Shown one piece after another: positions 8,038-17,424 of a stretch of 64,000 nucleotides of DNA (its first letter is position 1; each line of letters starts with the position of its first letter). The stretch is from a virus. The stretch spans positions 120,535 through 184,534 of the IMG/VR virus record IMGVR_UViG_3300042691_053485. The stretch is one strand, 5' to 3'. The position numbers and the translations under genes are program-made. The notes below the pieces were generated by a model, which saw only the letters and a list, made by a program, of their open reading frames with translations, had not been told where the DNA came from and searched no databases.

Positions 8038-8110
8038 TATAAGTGACAGGACTCGAACCTGCGACCACTGGCTCCCAAAACCAGAGTTCTACCAACTGAA
8101 CTACACCTAT
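8038..8110 (-). tRNA. tRNA-Pro (anticodon UGG)
   Basis: On the minus strand a 7-bp acceptor stem (ATAGGTG with CACTTAT), a D arm with GTTCAGTTGGTAGAAC, an anticodon stem CTGGT/GCCAG with loop TTTGGGA (anticodon TGG, G37) and a T arm GCAGG-TTCGAGT-CCTGT fold as a normal cloverleaf of 73 nt. The CCA end is not encoded. The anticodon reads all four proline codons in many systems. A right-end remnant of a TnpB element ends 9 bp before its 5' end. Confidence 0.92.
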
Positions 8111-8119
8111 ATATAAGTA

Positions 8120-8248
8120 CCGTTCTCAAAAACTTGTACAAATTTGTACATGGGTAGTTTTTGTTCCTAATTCATCGACAGGCTGTGCACTGAAAAGTGT
8201 CGAACTCCCATCTCCAAAGGCTGTCACGGTGGAACTCACCGCCATTTT
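8120..8248 (-). mobile_element. Right-end remnant of a TnpB (IS200/IS605-like) element
   Basis: The minus strand from about 8248 to 8120 matches the last part of the intact element at 50751-50872: the end of the tnpB frame (GGCGGTGAGTTCCACCGTG), the block CTTTGGAGATGGGAGTTCG, AGCCTGTCGATGAATT, GGAACAAAAACT, and the terminus AGTTTTTGAGAACGG. The two stem-loops in this zone differ in sequence but still pair (TGTACA/TGTACA here against TGCACA/TGTGCA in the intact copy), so the structure is conserved. The tnpB body is missing. The right end abuts the 5' flank of tRNA-Pro. In TnpB systems this region encodes the guide (omega) RNA, so the remnant may still make an RNA. Confidence 0.85.
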
Positions 8249-8432
8249 GCATTTGTACAACATTGTTAGATTTTATTTTGACGCTTGACTTTGGTTTTCA
8301 GTACTTTGTCAGAAAATTTGTCGTTTGTTGCACTAATATTCAGGCTTTACTTCAAAAAGCCTACAATATATATCTACTAACACAGATTTGTTTGAGAAAG
8401 TTCCATAATAGATAGAAATTTTTCAACAGTTG
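8249..8432. other. Gene-free stretch between TnpB remnant and tRNA-Leu
   Basis: No convincing frame. A perfect 7-bp hairpin (AGGCTTT at 8342-8348 with AAAGCCT at 8356-8362) is the only structure seen. The stretch may include eroded element sequence or tRNA leader. Confidence 0.4.
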
Positions 8433-8512
8433 TACCCCCGAAGCGACTCGAACGCTCAATGGAACCGGTTCTAAGCCGGGTGGCTGTGCCAATTTGCCTC
8501 ATCCACAGGGGC
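8433..8512 (-). tRNA. tRNA-Leu-like (anticodon UAG), irregular D arm
   Basis: On the minus strand GCCCCTG pairs with CGGGGGT as acceptor (with G.U pairs), the T arm is GAGCG-TTCGAGT-CGCTT, and the anticodon loop is CTTAGAA on a four-pair stem, giving anticodon TAG for leucine. Two oddities: five extra bases (GATGA) lie between positions 8-9 and the D stem GGC/GCC, and the variable region is short although bacterial tRNA-Leu normally has a long arm. Length is 80 nt and CCA is not encoded. It may be a degraded or phage-specialised tRNA. Confidence 0.7.
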
Positions 8513-8521
8513 ATTTGTAAA

Positions 8522-8962
8522 CTACAAAGTTTGTGCCAACTTCATCGCCTCTTTAATTGCCTCAAGTTGGGTGTGATGAACTGTTATTTTTCCTGACAAA
8601 ATATCATCAACAGCTATTAATCTGATAATTGAAAATTCAGGGTACTCAACACCATCTTGAGTAAAAAAGCTATTACATTTTAAGTTAATCGGTTCAACTT
8701 CAGTAACACAAAGAAATGGGACAAGCTCTTTATTTCGTCCCTTGTATTTCCTTGGAGTTAAATGGTAAACATCAGAAGAATCTATAAAGTTCCTTGGAAT
8801 ATTAGATTCTTCATATAATTCTCTTAAAGCAGCCTGTATATTGTTCTCACTCTCATCTTTTCGCCCCTTTGGAATAGACCAAACAGTTGAATTTGGCGGC
8901 GCCCCAAGAACAATTTTATTTTCAGGTTTAAAATAAACAATAAATCCACATGAAGTTTCCAT
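8522..8962 (-). CDS. Nudix hydrolase, 146 aa
   Basis: A complete Nudix box is present: G33, E39, then RELYEES at residues 47-53 (GX5EX7REUXEE), with Ser-Asn in place of the usual Gly after EE. Length and the N-terminal strand METSCGFIVYF are typical of small one-domain Nudix enzymes that hydrolyse nucleoside diphosphates linked to another group, such as oxidised dNTPs, dinucleoside polyphosphates or RNA caps. WSIPKGRKD upstream of the box recalls the diadenosine polyphosphate hydrolase branch. T4 carries a comparable enzyme (NudE). The ATG at 8962 is 10 nt upstream of the tRNA-Leu 5' end region's far side, so the gene reads towards the tRNAs and may lead their transcript. Confidence 0.88.
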   Translation of the reverse strand: METSCGFIVYFKPENKIVLGAPPNSTVWSIPKGRKDESENNIQAALRELYEESNIPRNFIDSSDVYHLTPRKYKGRNKELVPFLCVTEVEPINLKCNSFFTQDGVEYPEFSIIRLIAVDDILSGKITVHHTQLEAIKEAMKLAQTL

Positions 8963-9050
8963 ATTTTCTTTAGAAGCTTAAACAACAAAATCCCTTAAAA
9001 AGTTTAATTACCACTTACAATTAAATATCTTAACAAAAAGGCTAAACAGA

Positions 9051-9058
9051 TATTTATG
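9051..9058 (+). promoter_or_regulatory. TATTTATG element before gp6-like gene
   Basis: GATATTTATG ends 7 bp before the ATG at 9066, at the head of the long tail operon. Confidence 0.4.
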
Positions 9059-9065
9059 AGAAAAA

Positions 9066-10889
9066 ATGCAGAAGAAGATTAACTATTATACTAGAGATTT
9101 TGCAGGTATTAGAGGTGAACTTATAAATTTCACAAGAAAGCATTTTCCTGAAACATATACCGAATTTGATGATGCTTCGATTGGGATGCTGCTTCTCGAA
9201 TTAAATGCCGCCGTTGGGGATATGTTATCGTTCAATATTGACCGTGTTGCACAAGAAAACCTTATTGAGCATGCACAAGAAAAAAGGTCGATAATGGCAC
9301 TTGCTAGGACATTCGGCTTAAAAATCCCATTTAGAAGACCCTCAATCACAATTTGTGACTTTAGTGTTGAAGTTCCTGTAAATGGTGACTCCTTCGACCT
9401 TTCCTATGCCCCGCTGATTGTTAGGGGTGCTGAAGTCGTCGGTGGAGGACAATCATTTGAAGCATTATACGATATTGATTTTTCATCACCGTTCAATACC
9501 CAAGGGCTTCCAAATCGGACTATAATTCCAAATGTCGATGGTGCAGGTCGTATCAACTCTTATACTTTAACAAAAAGAGAGCTAGTGGTCGCAGGAAAAA
9601 CAAAATTCTTCAAAAGACCAATAACTTCATCTGATGTTAAACCTTTCTTTTCAATAGATTTACCGGATTCAGATGTTCTTTCTGTTGAAAGTATAATTTC
9701 TTTAGAGGGAGTAAATTATGAATCCGTTCCGACACTTGCACAACAAACTGACCCTGATAACCTTTGGTATGCAGTAAACTCATTGGCTGAAAGTAAAATA
9801 TTTTTCGAGCAGCCATTGCAACCTTCAGATAAACGCGGGGTTTTAGTTGGTAAATGGGAGAGTGTATCAAGAAGATTTATTTGGGAATATTCAGATAAGG
9901 GATTTGTTACAGTTCGATTTGGTAACGGAGTTCAAGACACGAGCTCGTCATCAGAGTACCTCACTGACTCTGATGCTTTTTTAGCCCAAATTCAAAACTA
10001 TGTTAATGACAGTTCTTTAGGGGATGTTCCAAAGGCTAATACGACGATGTTTATTAAATATCGAGTTGGTGGAGGAACATCAAGCATCGTTGGGGCAAAT
10101 ACCTTGACTCGAATGGGCAATTTCACTATCTTGGTTGGCGGGCAAAACACAAGTACAAATCAACGTGTAAAGGGTTCACTAACGGTTAACAATGTTCTTC
10201 CTAGTTTTGGAGGCTCAGATGCACCCTCAGTTGAAGAATTGAGAAATCTCACGAAATATAATTTTGCCGCACAAAACCGCTGTGTGCTATTAAAGGATTA
10301 TTATAGCCGAATTTACTTGATGGATGGAAAGTTCGGCGTTCCATACAAAGCATCTGTATCAAAGGTAGAAAACAAAGTTGAAATCAGTGTTGTAGGGTTA
10401 GATGAATCGGGTAAATTATCTAACACATCAACAAAAACAATGAAAGACAACATTTCTAACTATCTTGAACAATATAAAAGCCCCAATGATTACATAAGTG
10501 TGAAAGACGGAAAAATTTTAAATATCGGATTCGACTTTGACTTATTTATTGACCCTGCATTCAGTCGAAATGAAATAGCAGCAGCAGTGGTAAGTGAAAC
10601 AAATTCATTTATTCAAGAGCAAAACTTAATAATGGGGCAAGACATTTATCTATCCTCTCTTATGGAAAGAATCAATAATATTGGTGGTGTATTAAATATT
10701 GTTTCTTTCAGAGTGTATAATAAGGTCGGGCAAGGATTATATTCTTTAAACAAAATAGGGCAGCCTTTAACAAATTCTGTAACAGGTGAGATTGACTTGA
10801 TGGGTAAAAATGCTGTATTTGCTGCCTACGATGAAATTTTTGAGATAAAATATCCTGAAAAGGACATAAGAGTTAGATTCCAAGTGTAA
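9066..10889 (+). CDS. Baseplate wedge protein, gp6/BaseplateJ-like, 607 aa
   Basis: The N-terminus (YYTRDFAGIRGELINFTRKHFPETYTEFDDASIGMLLLELNAA, here in parts) is the hallmark of T4 gp6 and baseplate J-like proteins, followed by GDMLSFNIDRVAQENLI and a long beta-rich middle. Residues about 300-420 hold the GDVP..N....YRVGGG segment seen in gp6-like proteins, and the C-terminal 200 aa contain LSSLMERINNIGGVLNIVSF, the usual final domain. Gp6 forms the inner ring joining wedges of the baseplate. Length (607 aa) fits T4 gp6 (about 660 aa). It starts a plus-strand operon that runs without large gaps to 26068. Confidence 0.9.
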   Translation: MQKKINYYTRDFAGIRGELINFTRKHFPETYTEFDDASIGMLLLELNAAVGDMLSFNIDRVAQENLIEHAQEKRSIMALARTFGLKIPFRRPSITICDFSVEVPVNGDSFDLSYAPLIVRGAEVVGGGQSFEALYDIDFSSPFNTQGLPNRTIIPNVDGAGRINSYTLTKRELVVAGKTKFFKRPITSSDVKPFFSIDLPDSDVLSVESIISLEGVNYESVPTLAQQTDPDNLWYAVNSLAESKIFFEQPLQPSDKRGVLVGKWESVSRRFIWEYSDKGFVTVRFGNGVQDTSSSSEYLTDSDAFLAQIQNYVNDSSLGDVPKANTTMFIKYRVGGGTSSIVGANTLTRMGNFTILVGGQNTSTNQRVKGSLTVNNVLPSFGGSDAPSVEELRNLTKYNFAAQNRCVLLKDYYSRIYLMDGKFGVPYKASVSKVENKVEISVVGLDESGKLSNTSTKTMKDNISNYLEQYKSPNDYISVKDGKILNIGFDFDLFIDPAFSRNEIAAAVVSETNSFIQEQNLIMGQDIYLSSLMERINNIGGVLNIVSFRVYNKVGQGLYSLNKIGQPLTNSVTGEIDLMGKNAVFAAYDEIFEIKYPEKDIRVRFQV

Positions 10890-10890
10890 A

Positions 10891-11136
10891 ATGAGTTGTA
10901 AAAAATGTAATAAAAAAAGGTTATTCAACCTATCAGGTGGACAAGGTAAAGCAGATTCATCAATAAATCCGGTATTTAGTGGTTGGTTTGGAAAAATTGC
11001 ATATTTCTTAATACTTTTGATTGTAGCCTGCACACCTATAATAAATATTGTTGCCATTTACCTGTTCGCAAAGGCAGTCTTTGGCGGCAATAAAAAAATG
11101 ATTGAAAATGAACATCAGAATCCCAACATCAACTAA
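10891..11136 (+). CDS. Small membrane protein with N-terminal CxxC, 81 aa
   Basis: Begins MSCKKCNKKRLFNLSGGQGK, has a hydrophobic stretch from about residue 33 to 65 long enough for one long or two short membrane segments (IAYFLILLIVACTPIINIVAIYLFA in parts), and a polar tail. The start is one base after the gp6-like stop, and its end overlaps the next gene by 29 nt, so it is translated with the tail genes. The next protein also contains a hydrophobic segment, which suggests the two may work together, for instance at the membrane-contacting tip. No family recognised. Confidence 0.65.
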   Translation: MSCKKCNKKRLFNLSGGQGKADSSINPVFSGWFGKIAYFLILLIVACTPIINIVAIYLFAKAVFGGNKKMIENEHQNPNIN

Positions 11137-14100
11137 TGATAATCAAAAGTATGTGACAGTAAAACTTCAGCAAACTTTTGATTTTTTAGAAGTTCTATCA
11201 CTTAAAATAAATCAGTCTGATGTCTATAAAAGGTTCTCATCAGATTACGGTGTAATTGTAGGTAGAGTTATCGCAAATGGTGGATTTGGTGTTCCAAATG
11301 CCAAAGTGTCAATCTTTATCCCTCTTGCAGATGATGAGCGAAATTTAGATGTCATCAATAACTACCCATATAAATCTACGACTGATACTAACTTTCAAGG
11401 AATCAGGTATAACCTTCTTGAAGAGGATGCACAATCAGATTGTCATAAACCAATTGGAACATTTCCAAGCAAGAGAAAGGTTCAAGATAGTGAAGTTTGG
11501 TTGGAAATCTATGATAAGTACTACAAGTACACTACAACCACTAATTTTGCGGGAGACTTTATGATATTTGGAGTCCCTGTAGGCAATCGGAATATCCACA
11601 TGGATGTTGATATAAGTAATATTGGTTTTCTATCAGTCAAGCCATACGACCTTATTGAACAGGGATATTCTGAAAACCTATTTGAGTCAAAAACCACATT
11701 TAAGGCAGGGACGGACTTAAATAGTTTAGTTCAAGTGCAAAGTCGGGATTATGCAGTAAATGTTTTGCCATTTTGGGGTGACCCGAGCGAAGTTGAAGTT
11801 GGAATTAATAGGGTTGATTTTAACTTAGGCATTGAGATTTCATCAACAGCAACATTTTTTGGCTCAATCTTTACAGACTCAAAAAAATCTTCGGTTAGAA
11901 AAAAATGTCAACCGAGACGAACACTTGGAAGAAACTGTGATTTAGCGACCGGAACAGGGAAAATTGAAATGATTCGTAGAATTTCAAAAGACCCTTCAAT
12001 AACCACTACCGAATATATAAGTTCTGACACCAAAGGCATAGATGAAAACGGAAATTGGGCTTTTACAATCCCGCTAAATTTAGATAGAGTTATAACCGAC
12101 GAATTTGGAAATATTATCCCATCCGAAGACCCCAACGTTGGGATTGCAACGTCTGCCCTTGTAAGATTTAGAGTTTCATTGGATGAGTACCGATTTGGAT
12201 TTAAAAATAGAACCGCTAATTACTTAATTCCAAACATGTATAATCGTTTCCAGTTTGGAGATGATACAAATATAGGCGACTTTTTTGAAGTAAGATGGAA
12301 GAAAGTCTATACTGTTACGAATTATATCCCAAGATACCAAAAGTCGATAGGTGATTCGACACAGTTTTTTACAGGGATAAAGCGCATCGGTGAGTGTGAA
12401 AATACAACACCATTCCCGTATAATCGCATCAGTACAACATTAAACCCTATATATAACATCCTTTGTATTATTATTGCAGCAATAGGATATATCTTAAATG
12501 CTCTTAATCAACTAATTACAGTAATAATATTTGATGTTATTTTAACATTTGTATGTTTTGTAAAGCATCCGTTTAATTCTAGCAAGAGAGGTGCTTGTAG
12601 ATGTAATGCTTGTTCAGATTTAAACTCAGGGTTAGCCGGAATCCCAACAATTCCTGCATGGTCACCACCGTTAATCGATGGCGATGGTAGCACAGTCGAT
12701 GACAGAACTGAATGTGCAATTTGTTATGATGCGAGTGATGGAAGTCAAACCTATTCGATTAAAGTATTTCCACATGTCATGTCACCAACTATTATTTCTG
12801 ACCCTGCGGACGGTACAGATGGCAGTTATTTTTCAGTCAGTGCAACTGCGAACGGTACTGGAAATGGTGCATTATTTAATGTAGTAATAACAGGTGGGCA
12901 AATATCTGTTATCAGCTGTGTTAGCGGTGGGGCAGGCTATCAACCCGGTGAAAATTTGACATTCCCAGCCAACACTTTTGGTATGGGTTCAAGTGCAAAG
13001 GTTATCCAATTGATTATTGGAGATTTAAGCACCTTAGTTACAGTTGCAGGAGTGACAGTGGATTGTGAAGATTTTGACTATTCACTTTGTAGCGGGCTAT
13101 GTAATAGTTGTGATGTTTCACTTTTTAGTCTATTTTGTAATGGTGTAGAATATATCGATGCAATTGAATGGTCTGAGTGTGTTCGTGAAAATTTGGCAGA
13201 AGAGCTCGGAGTTGTTAAGTACGAGTTTTATAATGATTGGGTTATAGGCACACTTTATTCATTTATCTTTGACTATAAAGTTAGATTCAAGAAGAAAGGT
13301 AAAAGCCTTGAATTATTTTGCGATTATGAATGCCGTGAATCATCAACCCCCGCAGACCCTGATGACGAACATCGCAGGAATGTTTGTAGACGCTCATATA
13401 TCGCAGAAAGTGAATATTTTTTTAATGGGAATTGGGAGGTTACAGAAATTAACCCAACAGATGGGAGAGGGCTAATAACAGAGTATAATAATTATTTGTA
13501 CTATACACCTCGGCATGACATTGGTGTTAATGAGACAAACCCAATTGGATTAACAGTTAGTGAAAAGGAAAAATTACTATTTGCAACTAATATGATTGAG
13601 TTGGGGAGTATGGTTAATTGTGATATAGACGGCGAACCATTTCTTGTTGACGGCTTAGAATCCACATCCTATCAAAAAGATGATGGAACAAATACCTTGT
13701 TTTCAGCAAATAATTGTCTTTCAGGTGTAAACAATATTAATCTCAGGGGTATTACACTAAGTTCGCAAGCGGGTATAGATATTATTGTAGCCGAAGCCGA
13801 AGAAGTATCCCCTACAAGCTTCAACGGCGATGATGGAACATTGTATACTATAACCGGCTCTGAAAGTGGATTAACCCCCGATTATGATACAAATACGGCG
13901 GTAATTATTTTTGACCGGGAGAACACTTTGTTAAGACGAAACTTATGTGAAAAATTTGATTTCTATGGTACGGTAGGTGTGTATTCAACCACTTCTCAGC
14001 CAACAGGTAGTGATTTTTTAGTAGATGATAATGGTGACACTGTTGAATTTACAACTGACGTTTGCCAAGGATTTGATGACCTTAGAGATGATGTAACATA

Positions 14101-14209
14101 CTTCCAAGCAGACAACATGCCACCATATTACATGTATTTTGGAATTAGACAAGGCGTTTCAGCCCTTGATAAGCTTAGAAATAACTATTTTGACAATTGC
14201 ATAAGCTAA
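11108..14209 (+). CDS. Large baseplate/tail structural protein, about 1033 aa
   Basis: ATG 11108 is preferred over the TTG at 11102. The N-terminal third contains beta sandwich-like segments that read like carboxypeptidase-regulatory/Cna-B modules: IVGRVIANGGFGVPNAKVSIFIPL (in parts) and TTTNFAGDFMIFGVPVGNRNIHMDV. A strongly hydrophobic region near residues 440-485 (ILCIIIAAIGYILNAL, VIIFDVILTFVCFV) could cross a membrane. A Cys-rich zone follows (CRCNACSDL, CEDFDYSLCSGLCNSC), suggesting metal or disulfides. Position between gp6-like and other tail genes supports a structural role at the tail tip or in cell contact. The exact role is unknown. Confidence 0.65.
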   Translation: MNIRIPTSTNDNQKYVTVKLQQTFDFLEVLSLKINQSDVYKRFSSDYGVIVGRVIANGGFGVPNAKVSIFIPLADDERNLDVINNYPYKSTTDTNFQGIRYNLLEEDAQSDCHKPIGTFPSKRKVQDSEVWLEIYDKYYKYTTTTNFAGDFMIFGVPVGNRNIHMDVDISNIGFLSVKPYDLIEQGYSENLFESKTTFKAGTDLNSLVQVQSRDYAVNVLPFWGDPSEVEVGINRVDFNLGIEISSTATFFGSIFTDSKKSSVRKKCQPRRTLGRNCDLATGTGKIEMIRRISKDPSITTTEYISSDTKGIDENGNWAFTIPLNLDRVITDEFGNIIPSEDPNVGIATSALVRFRVSLDEYRFGFKNRTANYLIPNMYNRFQFGDDTNIGDFFEVRWKKVYTVTNYIPRYQKSIGDSTQFFTGIKRIGECENTTPFPYNRISTTLNPIYNILCIIIAAIGYILNALNQLITVIIFDVILTFVCFVKHPFNSSKRGACRCNACSDLNSGLAGIPTIPAWSPPLIDGDGSTVDDRTECAICYDASDGSQTYSIKVFPHVMSPTIISDPADGTDGSYFSVSATANGTGNGALFNVVITGGQISVISCVSGGAGYQPGENLTFPANTFGMGSSAKVIQLIIGDLSTLVTVAGVTVDCEDFDYSLCSGLCNSCDVSLFSLFCNGVEYIDAIEWSECVRENLAEELGVVKYEFYNDWVIGTLYSFIFDYKVRFKKKGKSLELFCDYECRESSTPADPDDEHRRNVCRRSYIAESEYFFNGNWEVTEINPTDGRGLITEYNNYLYYTPRHDIGVNETNPIGLTVSEKEKLLFATNMIELGSMVNCDIDGEPFLVDGLESTSYQKDDGTNTLFSANNCLSGVNNINLRGITLSSQAGIDIIVAEAEEVSPTSFNGDDGTLYTITGSESGLTPDYDTNTAVIIFDRENTLLRRNLCEKFDFYGTVGVYSTTSQPTGSDFLVDDNGDTVEFTTDVCQGFDDLRDDVTYFQADNMPPYYMYFGIRQGVSALDKLRNNYFDNCIS

Positions 14210-15783
14210 TGGGAGAAAGAAAACAAATAGTTCCCTTGAGGTTTCGTTCTAAATCAAATGTAGATGAAAATTTTCATTTGAAGTTAGATATCAAGAGAAC
14301 CGCTAAAACTTTGCCCTTTGAACATACCGATGCCACTCTTAATGTTGCAGAATTGTTTACAAGGGAAAGAAATACTTCAGAATGTTATAGATTCAATGGA
14401 GAGATAAATGTTATTGCCTCAAATGTTCTTTTCAATTGGGACGGCGAAAATTCTTTTGAAGATATAATCGATAAAATGGATTATGACACTGATACAGGTG
14501 AATATGTAAATTCTCAAGCTGAAATATTAAAGGAAAAGGATGGCTGGTTTTACTATAATGATGAAAATAGTTCTTGCGATAGAATATATCTTGAACCAAT
14601 TCCTTATAGGTTTTCACCATTGAATCTTTCGGGTGACACAAATTGGGAGCTTTGGCTAACATATCCTGATACTGTCAATATTAAACAATTATCATTTAAC
14701 TCTGTCCCGCTCTCTGATGGTATAGCGATATTTTCAGGTACGACCATCCTAATTGATGACAGGGTAATGACTGTTTTAATTTGCCCGATTAACCACGGGT
14801 TGGTCGTTGGGGATAATATTGTAATTTCTAGCCAATCAAGCACGGGGTTTGAAGGAACTCATACGGTTTATGCACTTGGGTTTGGAGATGGAACTTACGA
14901 GTCCAATGCCTTTATTGTTGATTTAGAGATAAGCCCCTTTCCAAACTTCAGTACAAGTCAAACAAGTTTAAAACGAACATTTAACGGTACTGTATCTAAA
15001 TATTTTGCAAGATGGTTCAGAAAAATATCAAGAATAGATGAGCCAGTGTTATACAAAACTGCGTTCGCAAGAAATATTTATAATGACCAAGTTTATTCTT
15101 TTGACTTTCCAAATTCTTTTGACCTTTCACTTTATGAGGATTATTTAAATCGGGAATTAACAGAAGTTTACTTTACCCTGATTAAGAGGCAAGACGTTAA
15201 CCCAACAGCATTTTGGACTAATGTTCAGAGTGGGCTTAAAACCGCTGTACTCGGTTCAGACTATGATATTAATCTGATTAACACAACATCTTTAATTACA
15301 ACCATTGAAGATGTTGCACAGAACAATAGTGAATATTTATTTGGAGATATAATTGAATACAATGAAGTTAGCCAAACAGAAATTGTTCTTGAAGTCGCAT
15401 ATCATAGGGTAAATTCATTAAACAGGGAAAATAACAATTTCTTAGAAGGGTATTTTTATAAGCCCCACTACAAACAACAAATTAAAAAATTCTCAAACTA
15501 TGTTCAAACAAAATTTAGTACAGATAATGATGTCCCCGATTATGCAACAGTTTTGCCTGATGGGAGGGCAATTTGGAGAGACATACTTCCTAATGATTTT
15601 AGTAATTCTGAACAACTTCCTTTTGTAAATGGATGTCATTATGCCCATAGTCAAATTAATTTAATCCTACAACGTCAAAATCCGTGTAACCTTTTCGATT
15701 TGGGTAATCCAAATCCAGTCATTGGTATTTGCAACTTGGATACACAACTAGAGGAAGTCCAACCTGAGAACATTTGCGAATAA
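14209..15783 (+). CDS. Tail/baseplate structural protein, 524 aa
   Basis: ATG 14209 overlaps the previous stop as TAATG, indicating translational coupling; an upstream TTG is less likely. The protein is beta-rich, without signal peptide, and contains repeated aromatic strands (WELWLTYPDTVNIKQLSF, KYFARWFRKISRIDEPVLYK). The C-terminal part includes HRVNSLNRENNNFLEGYFYKP and a Cys pair near the end. No family is recognised. Its place in an uninterrupted run of coupled genes between gp6-like and fibre-like proteins argues for a structural component of baseplate or fibre network. Confidence 0.6.
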   Translation: MGERKQIVPLRFRSKSNVDENFHLKLDIKRTAKTLPFEHTDATLNVAELFTRERNTSECYRFNGEINVIASNVLFNWDGENSFEDIIDKMDYDTDTGEYVNSQAEILKEKDGWFYYNDENSSCDRIYLEPIPYRFSPLNLSGDTNWELWLTYPDTVNIKQLSFNSVPLSDGIAIFSGTTILIDDRVMTVLICPINHGLVVGDNIVISSQSSTGFEGTHTVYALGFGDGTYESNAFIVDLEISPFPNFSTSQTSLKRTFNGTVSKYFARWFRKISRIDEPVLYKTAFARNIYNDQVYSFDFPNSFDLSLYEDYLNRELTEVYFTLIKRQDVNPTAFWTNVQSGLKTAVLGSDYDINLINTTSLITTIEDVAQNNSEYLFGDIIEYNEVSQTEIVLEVAYHRVNSLNRENNNFLEGYFYKPHYKQQIKKFSNYVQTKFSTDNDVPDYATVLPDGRAIWRDILPNDFSNSEQLPFVNGCHYAHSQINLILQRQNPCNLFDLGNPNPVIGICNLDTQLEEVQPENICE

Positions 15784-16550
15784 TGAAAAATATTGAAATA
15801 AACATACGAAAGCTAAGTAGTGGCGAAAATTTTGTGCCAGTTGAATTTACTCAGCAATTCAGCCATACCGGAAATGAGTTTGCTGAAGACACATTTATTG
15901 AAGAATCAATAGAAGCTTCGATAAATTCAATTGAAGATTATGAAAAGGTTAGATTTACCCCCTCTTCAGGTATTACTGAAATTCACATAGAACTAATGCT
16001 TTCCGGCTCAACTCCTATTACATACGATTATTTTGGATATACAAATGATGATATTAAGTTTCGTAGGAATAAATTCAAAAAATCATTTTTGAGGTTTAGC
16101 TTTTTCGATTCTGCAAATCCAACAAGGCGAAAGCTTGCCTTCCAAAATACAGTGTTTAATCAATTAAATACTGACCAAAGGGATATAAATGGAAACTTAT
16201 TGGATGTCTCGTTAATGCCGGTAACCTATAAAATTTTAAACCCATTTTCCAATGCGTTGGGTACATTTGAAAATTATTATCTTTTTTGGTTGGCAAATCC
16301 GCAAAATACATATCCAATAAATTTCTTCACAACAATAACATACAATAATGCAATTGATGGTAAATCTCAACCATTTGTTAGTTTTGATGGTCAAATACCG
16401 ATAGCCCAACTAAACCAACTAAATTATTTGAAATATCGATTGATAAAAATGGGAGGACAAGCTGAATACACTATTGATACATTAAATCGAGATGTGCAAA
16501 TTTCAGGCACAACTTTGACAATAAAGCTTTACCCTCTAAAAACCGTATGA
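15783..16550 (+). CDS. Tail/baseplate structural protein, 255 aa
   Basis: Starts at ATG 15783 overlapping the previous TAA. The sequence begins MKNIEINIRKLSSGENFVPVEFTQQFSHTG in parts, is beta-rich throughout, and has aromatic-rich strands such as FGYTNDDIKFRRNKFKKSFLRFSFFDS. It has no cysteines of note and no export signal. Not recognised; assigned to the tail module by context and coupling only. Confidence 0.6.
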   Translation: MKNIEINIRKLSSGENFVPVEFTQQFSHTGNEFAEDTFIEESIEASINSIEDYEKVRFTPSSGITEIHIELMLSGSTPITYDYFGYTNDDIKFRRNKFKKSFLRFSFFDSANPTRRKLAFQNTVFNQLNTDQRDINGNLLDVSLMPVTYKILNPFSNALGTFENYYLFWLANPQNTYPINFFTTITYNNAIDGKSQPFVSFDGQIPIAQLNQLNYLKYRLIKMGGQAEYTIDTLNRDVQISGTTLTIKLYPLKTV

Positions 16551-17392
16551 GAAAAAAAAAGGTAACTATTTCTATTGATAGTCTAAAAAATAGGGATTAC
16601 CCAATTATAAGACCAGGAATATCCGGGGAAATAAGTAACATTGATGGATGCCCAATCCCACCAATCCCAACCGATTTTTCGGAGTACATAAATGTAAATG
16701 AGAAGTTTGGCAAGATAGATAAATCATTTGTTTACATTGACCTGCTTTTCACCTCGAATATGACAAATGTTGGTTCATTCACAACCGAAGATTTTGTTGA
16801 GGCTATTACACTTATTAACGAGGTTCCTGATATTATTAACCGTAGAAGCGGGTTGCCGATTGAAAACTATTACACCACCGAAAGTTATTGGATTAGCGGA
16901 TTAACTGAACCTCAATTAGACCAATTCATAAGTTATAATCAGAACTCGAACTATATTGTGGGTTTAAACTATGCTGATGAACCATCAATAATGTTTTCAG
17001 GGGTTATCGACATAACAAGCGACTTTATAGAATATGTGATAGGAGGAATGGTTAATAATACCGGGCAATATATTTCTGAAACAGGGGTTATCTATAAGAC
17101 TTACAATTTTAATCGATTGGTGGAAGATAGGTTAGGTATTATGGTCGAAATCCCTTATACCGAATTTAAGTATAAGGCATTAGGCATCAAATCTTACAAC
17201 TCGTCGCTTAATGCTTTAATCCATGAAGATGTTAGACTAGGAGTTTCAGAAGTCCCAAGGGTGCAAGAGGACATCTTCATTGATAGGGGAACTGTCAGCG
17301 TAAAAGAGAATCATCTTAGAATGGCCGAAATTTCTTCTCTTGGGCAATTACAACAATATGGAAACGGATATTTTAATATTGTAAGAACTTGA
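16547..17392 (+). CDS. Tail/baseplate structural protein, 281 aa
   Basis: The start overlaps the preceding stop as ATGA. After a basic N-terminus (MRKKKVTISIDSLKNRDYP) the product has Pro-rich and beta-rich segments and the string YTEFKYKALGIKSYNSSLN, then a C-terminal half with EDVRLGVSEVPRVQEDIFIDRG. That last pattern, and the following NHLRMAEISSLGQLQQYGNGYFNI, looks like a subunit-docking region of a fibre or wedge protein. Not recognised further. It ends the first coupled block; a 51-bp gap with a TATTTATA word follows. Confidence 0.6.
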   Translation: MRKKKVTISIDSLKNRDYPIIRPGISGEISNIDGCPIPPIPTDFSEYINVNEKFGKIDKSFVYIDLLFTSNMTNVGSFTTEDFVEAITLINEVPDIINRRSGLPIENYYTTESYWISGLTEPQLDQFISYNQNSNYIVGLNYADEPSIMFSGVIDITSDFIEYVIGGMVNNTGQYISETGVIYKTYNFNRLVEDRLGIMVEIPYTEFKYKALGIKSYNSSLNALIHEDVRLGVSEVPRVQEDIFIDRGTVSVKENHLRMAEISSLGQLQQYGNGYFNIVRT

Positions 17393-17424
17393 TAAATATC
17401 CCATTATTGAAAATGAAAAAGTTA

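Noticed and set aside
8197-8415. Plus-strand frame of 72 codons
   Set aside because: It runs antisense through the TnpB right-end remnant, which explains the open sequence.
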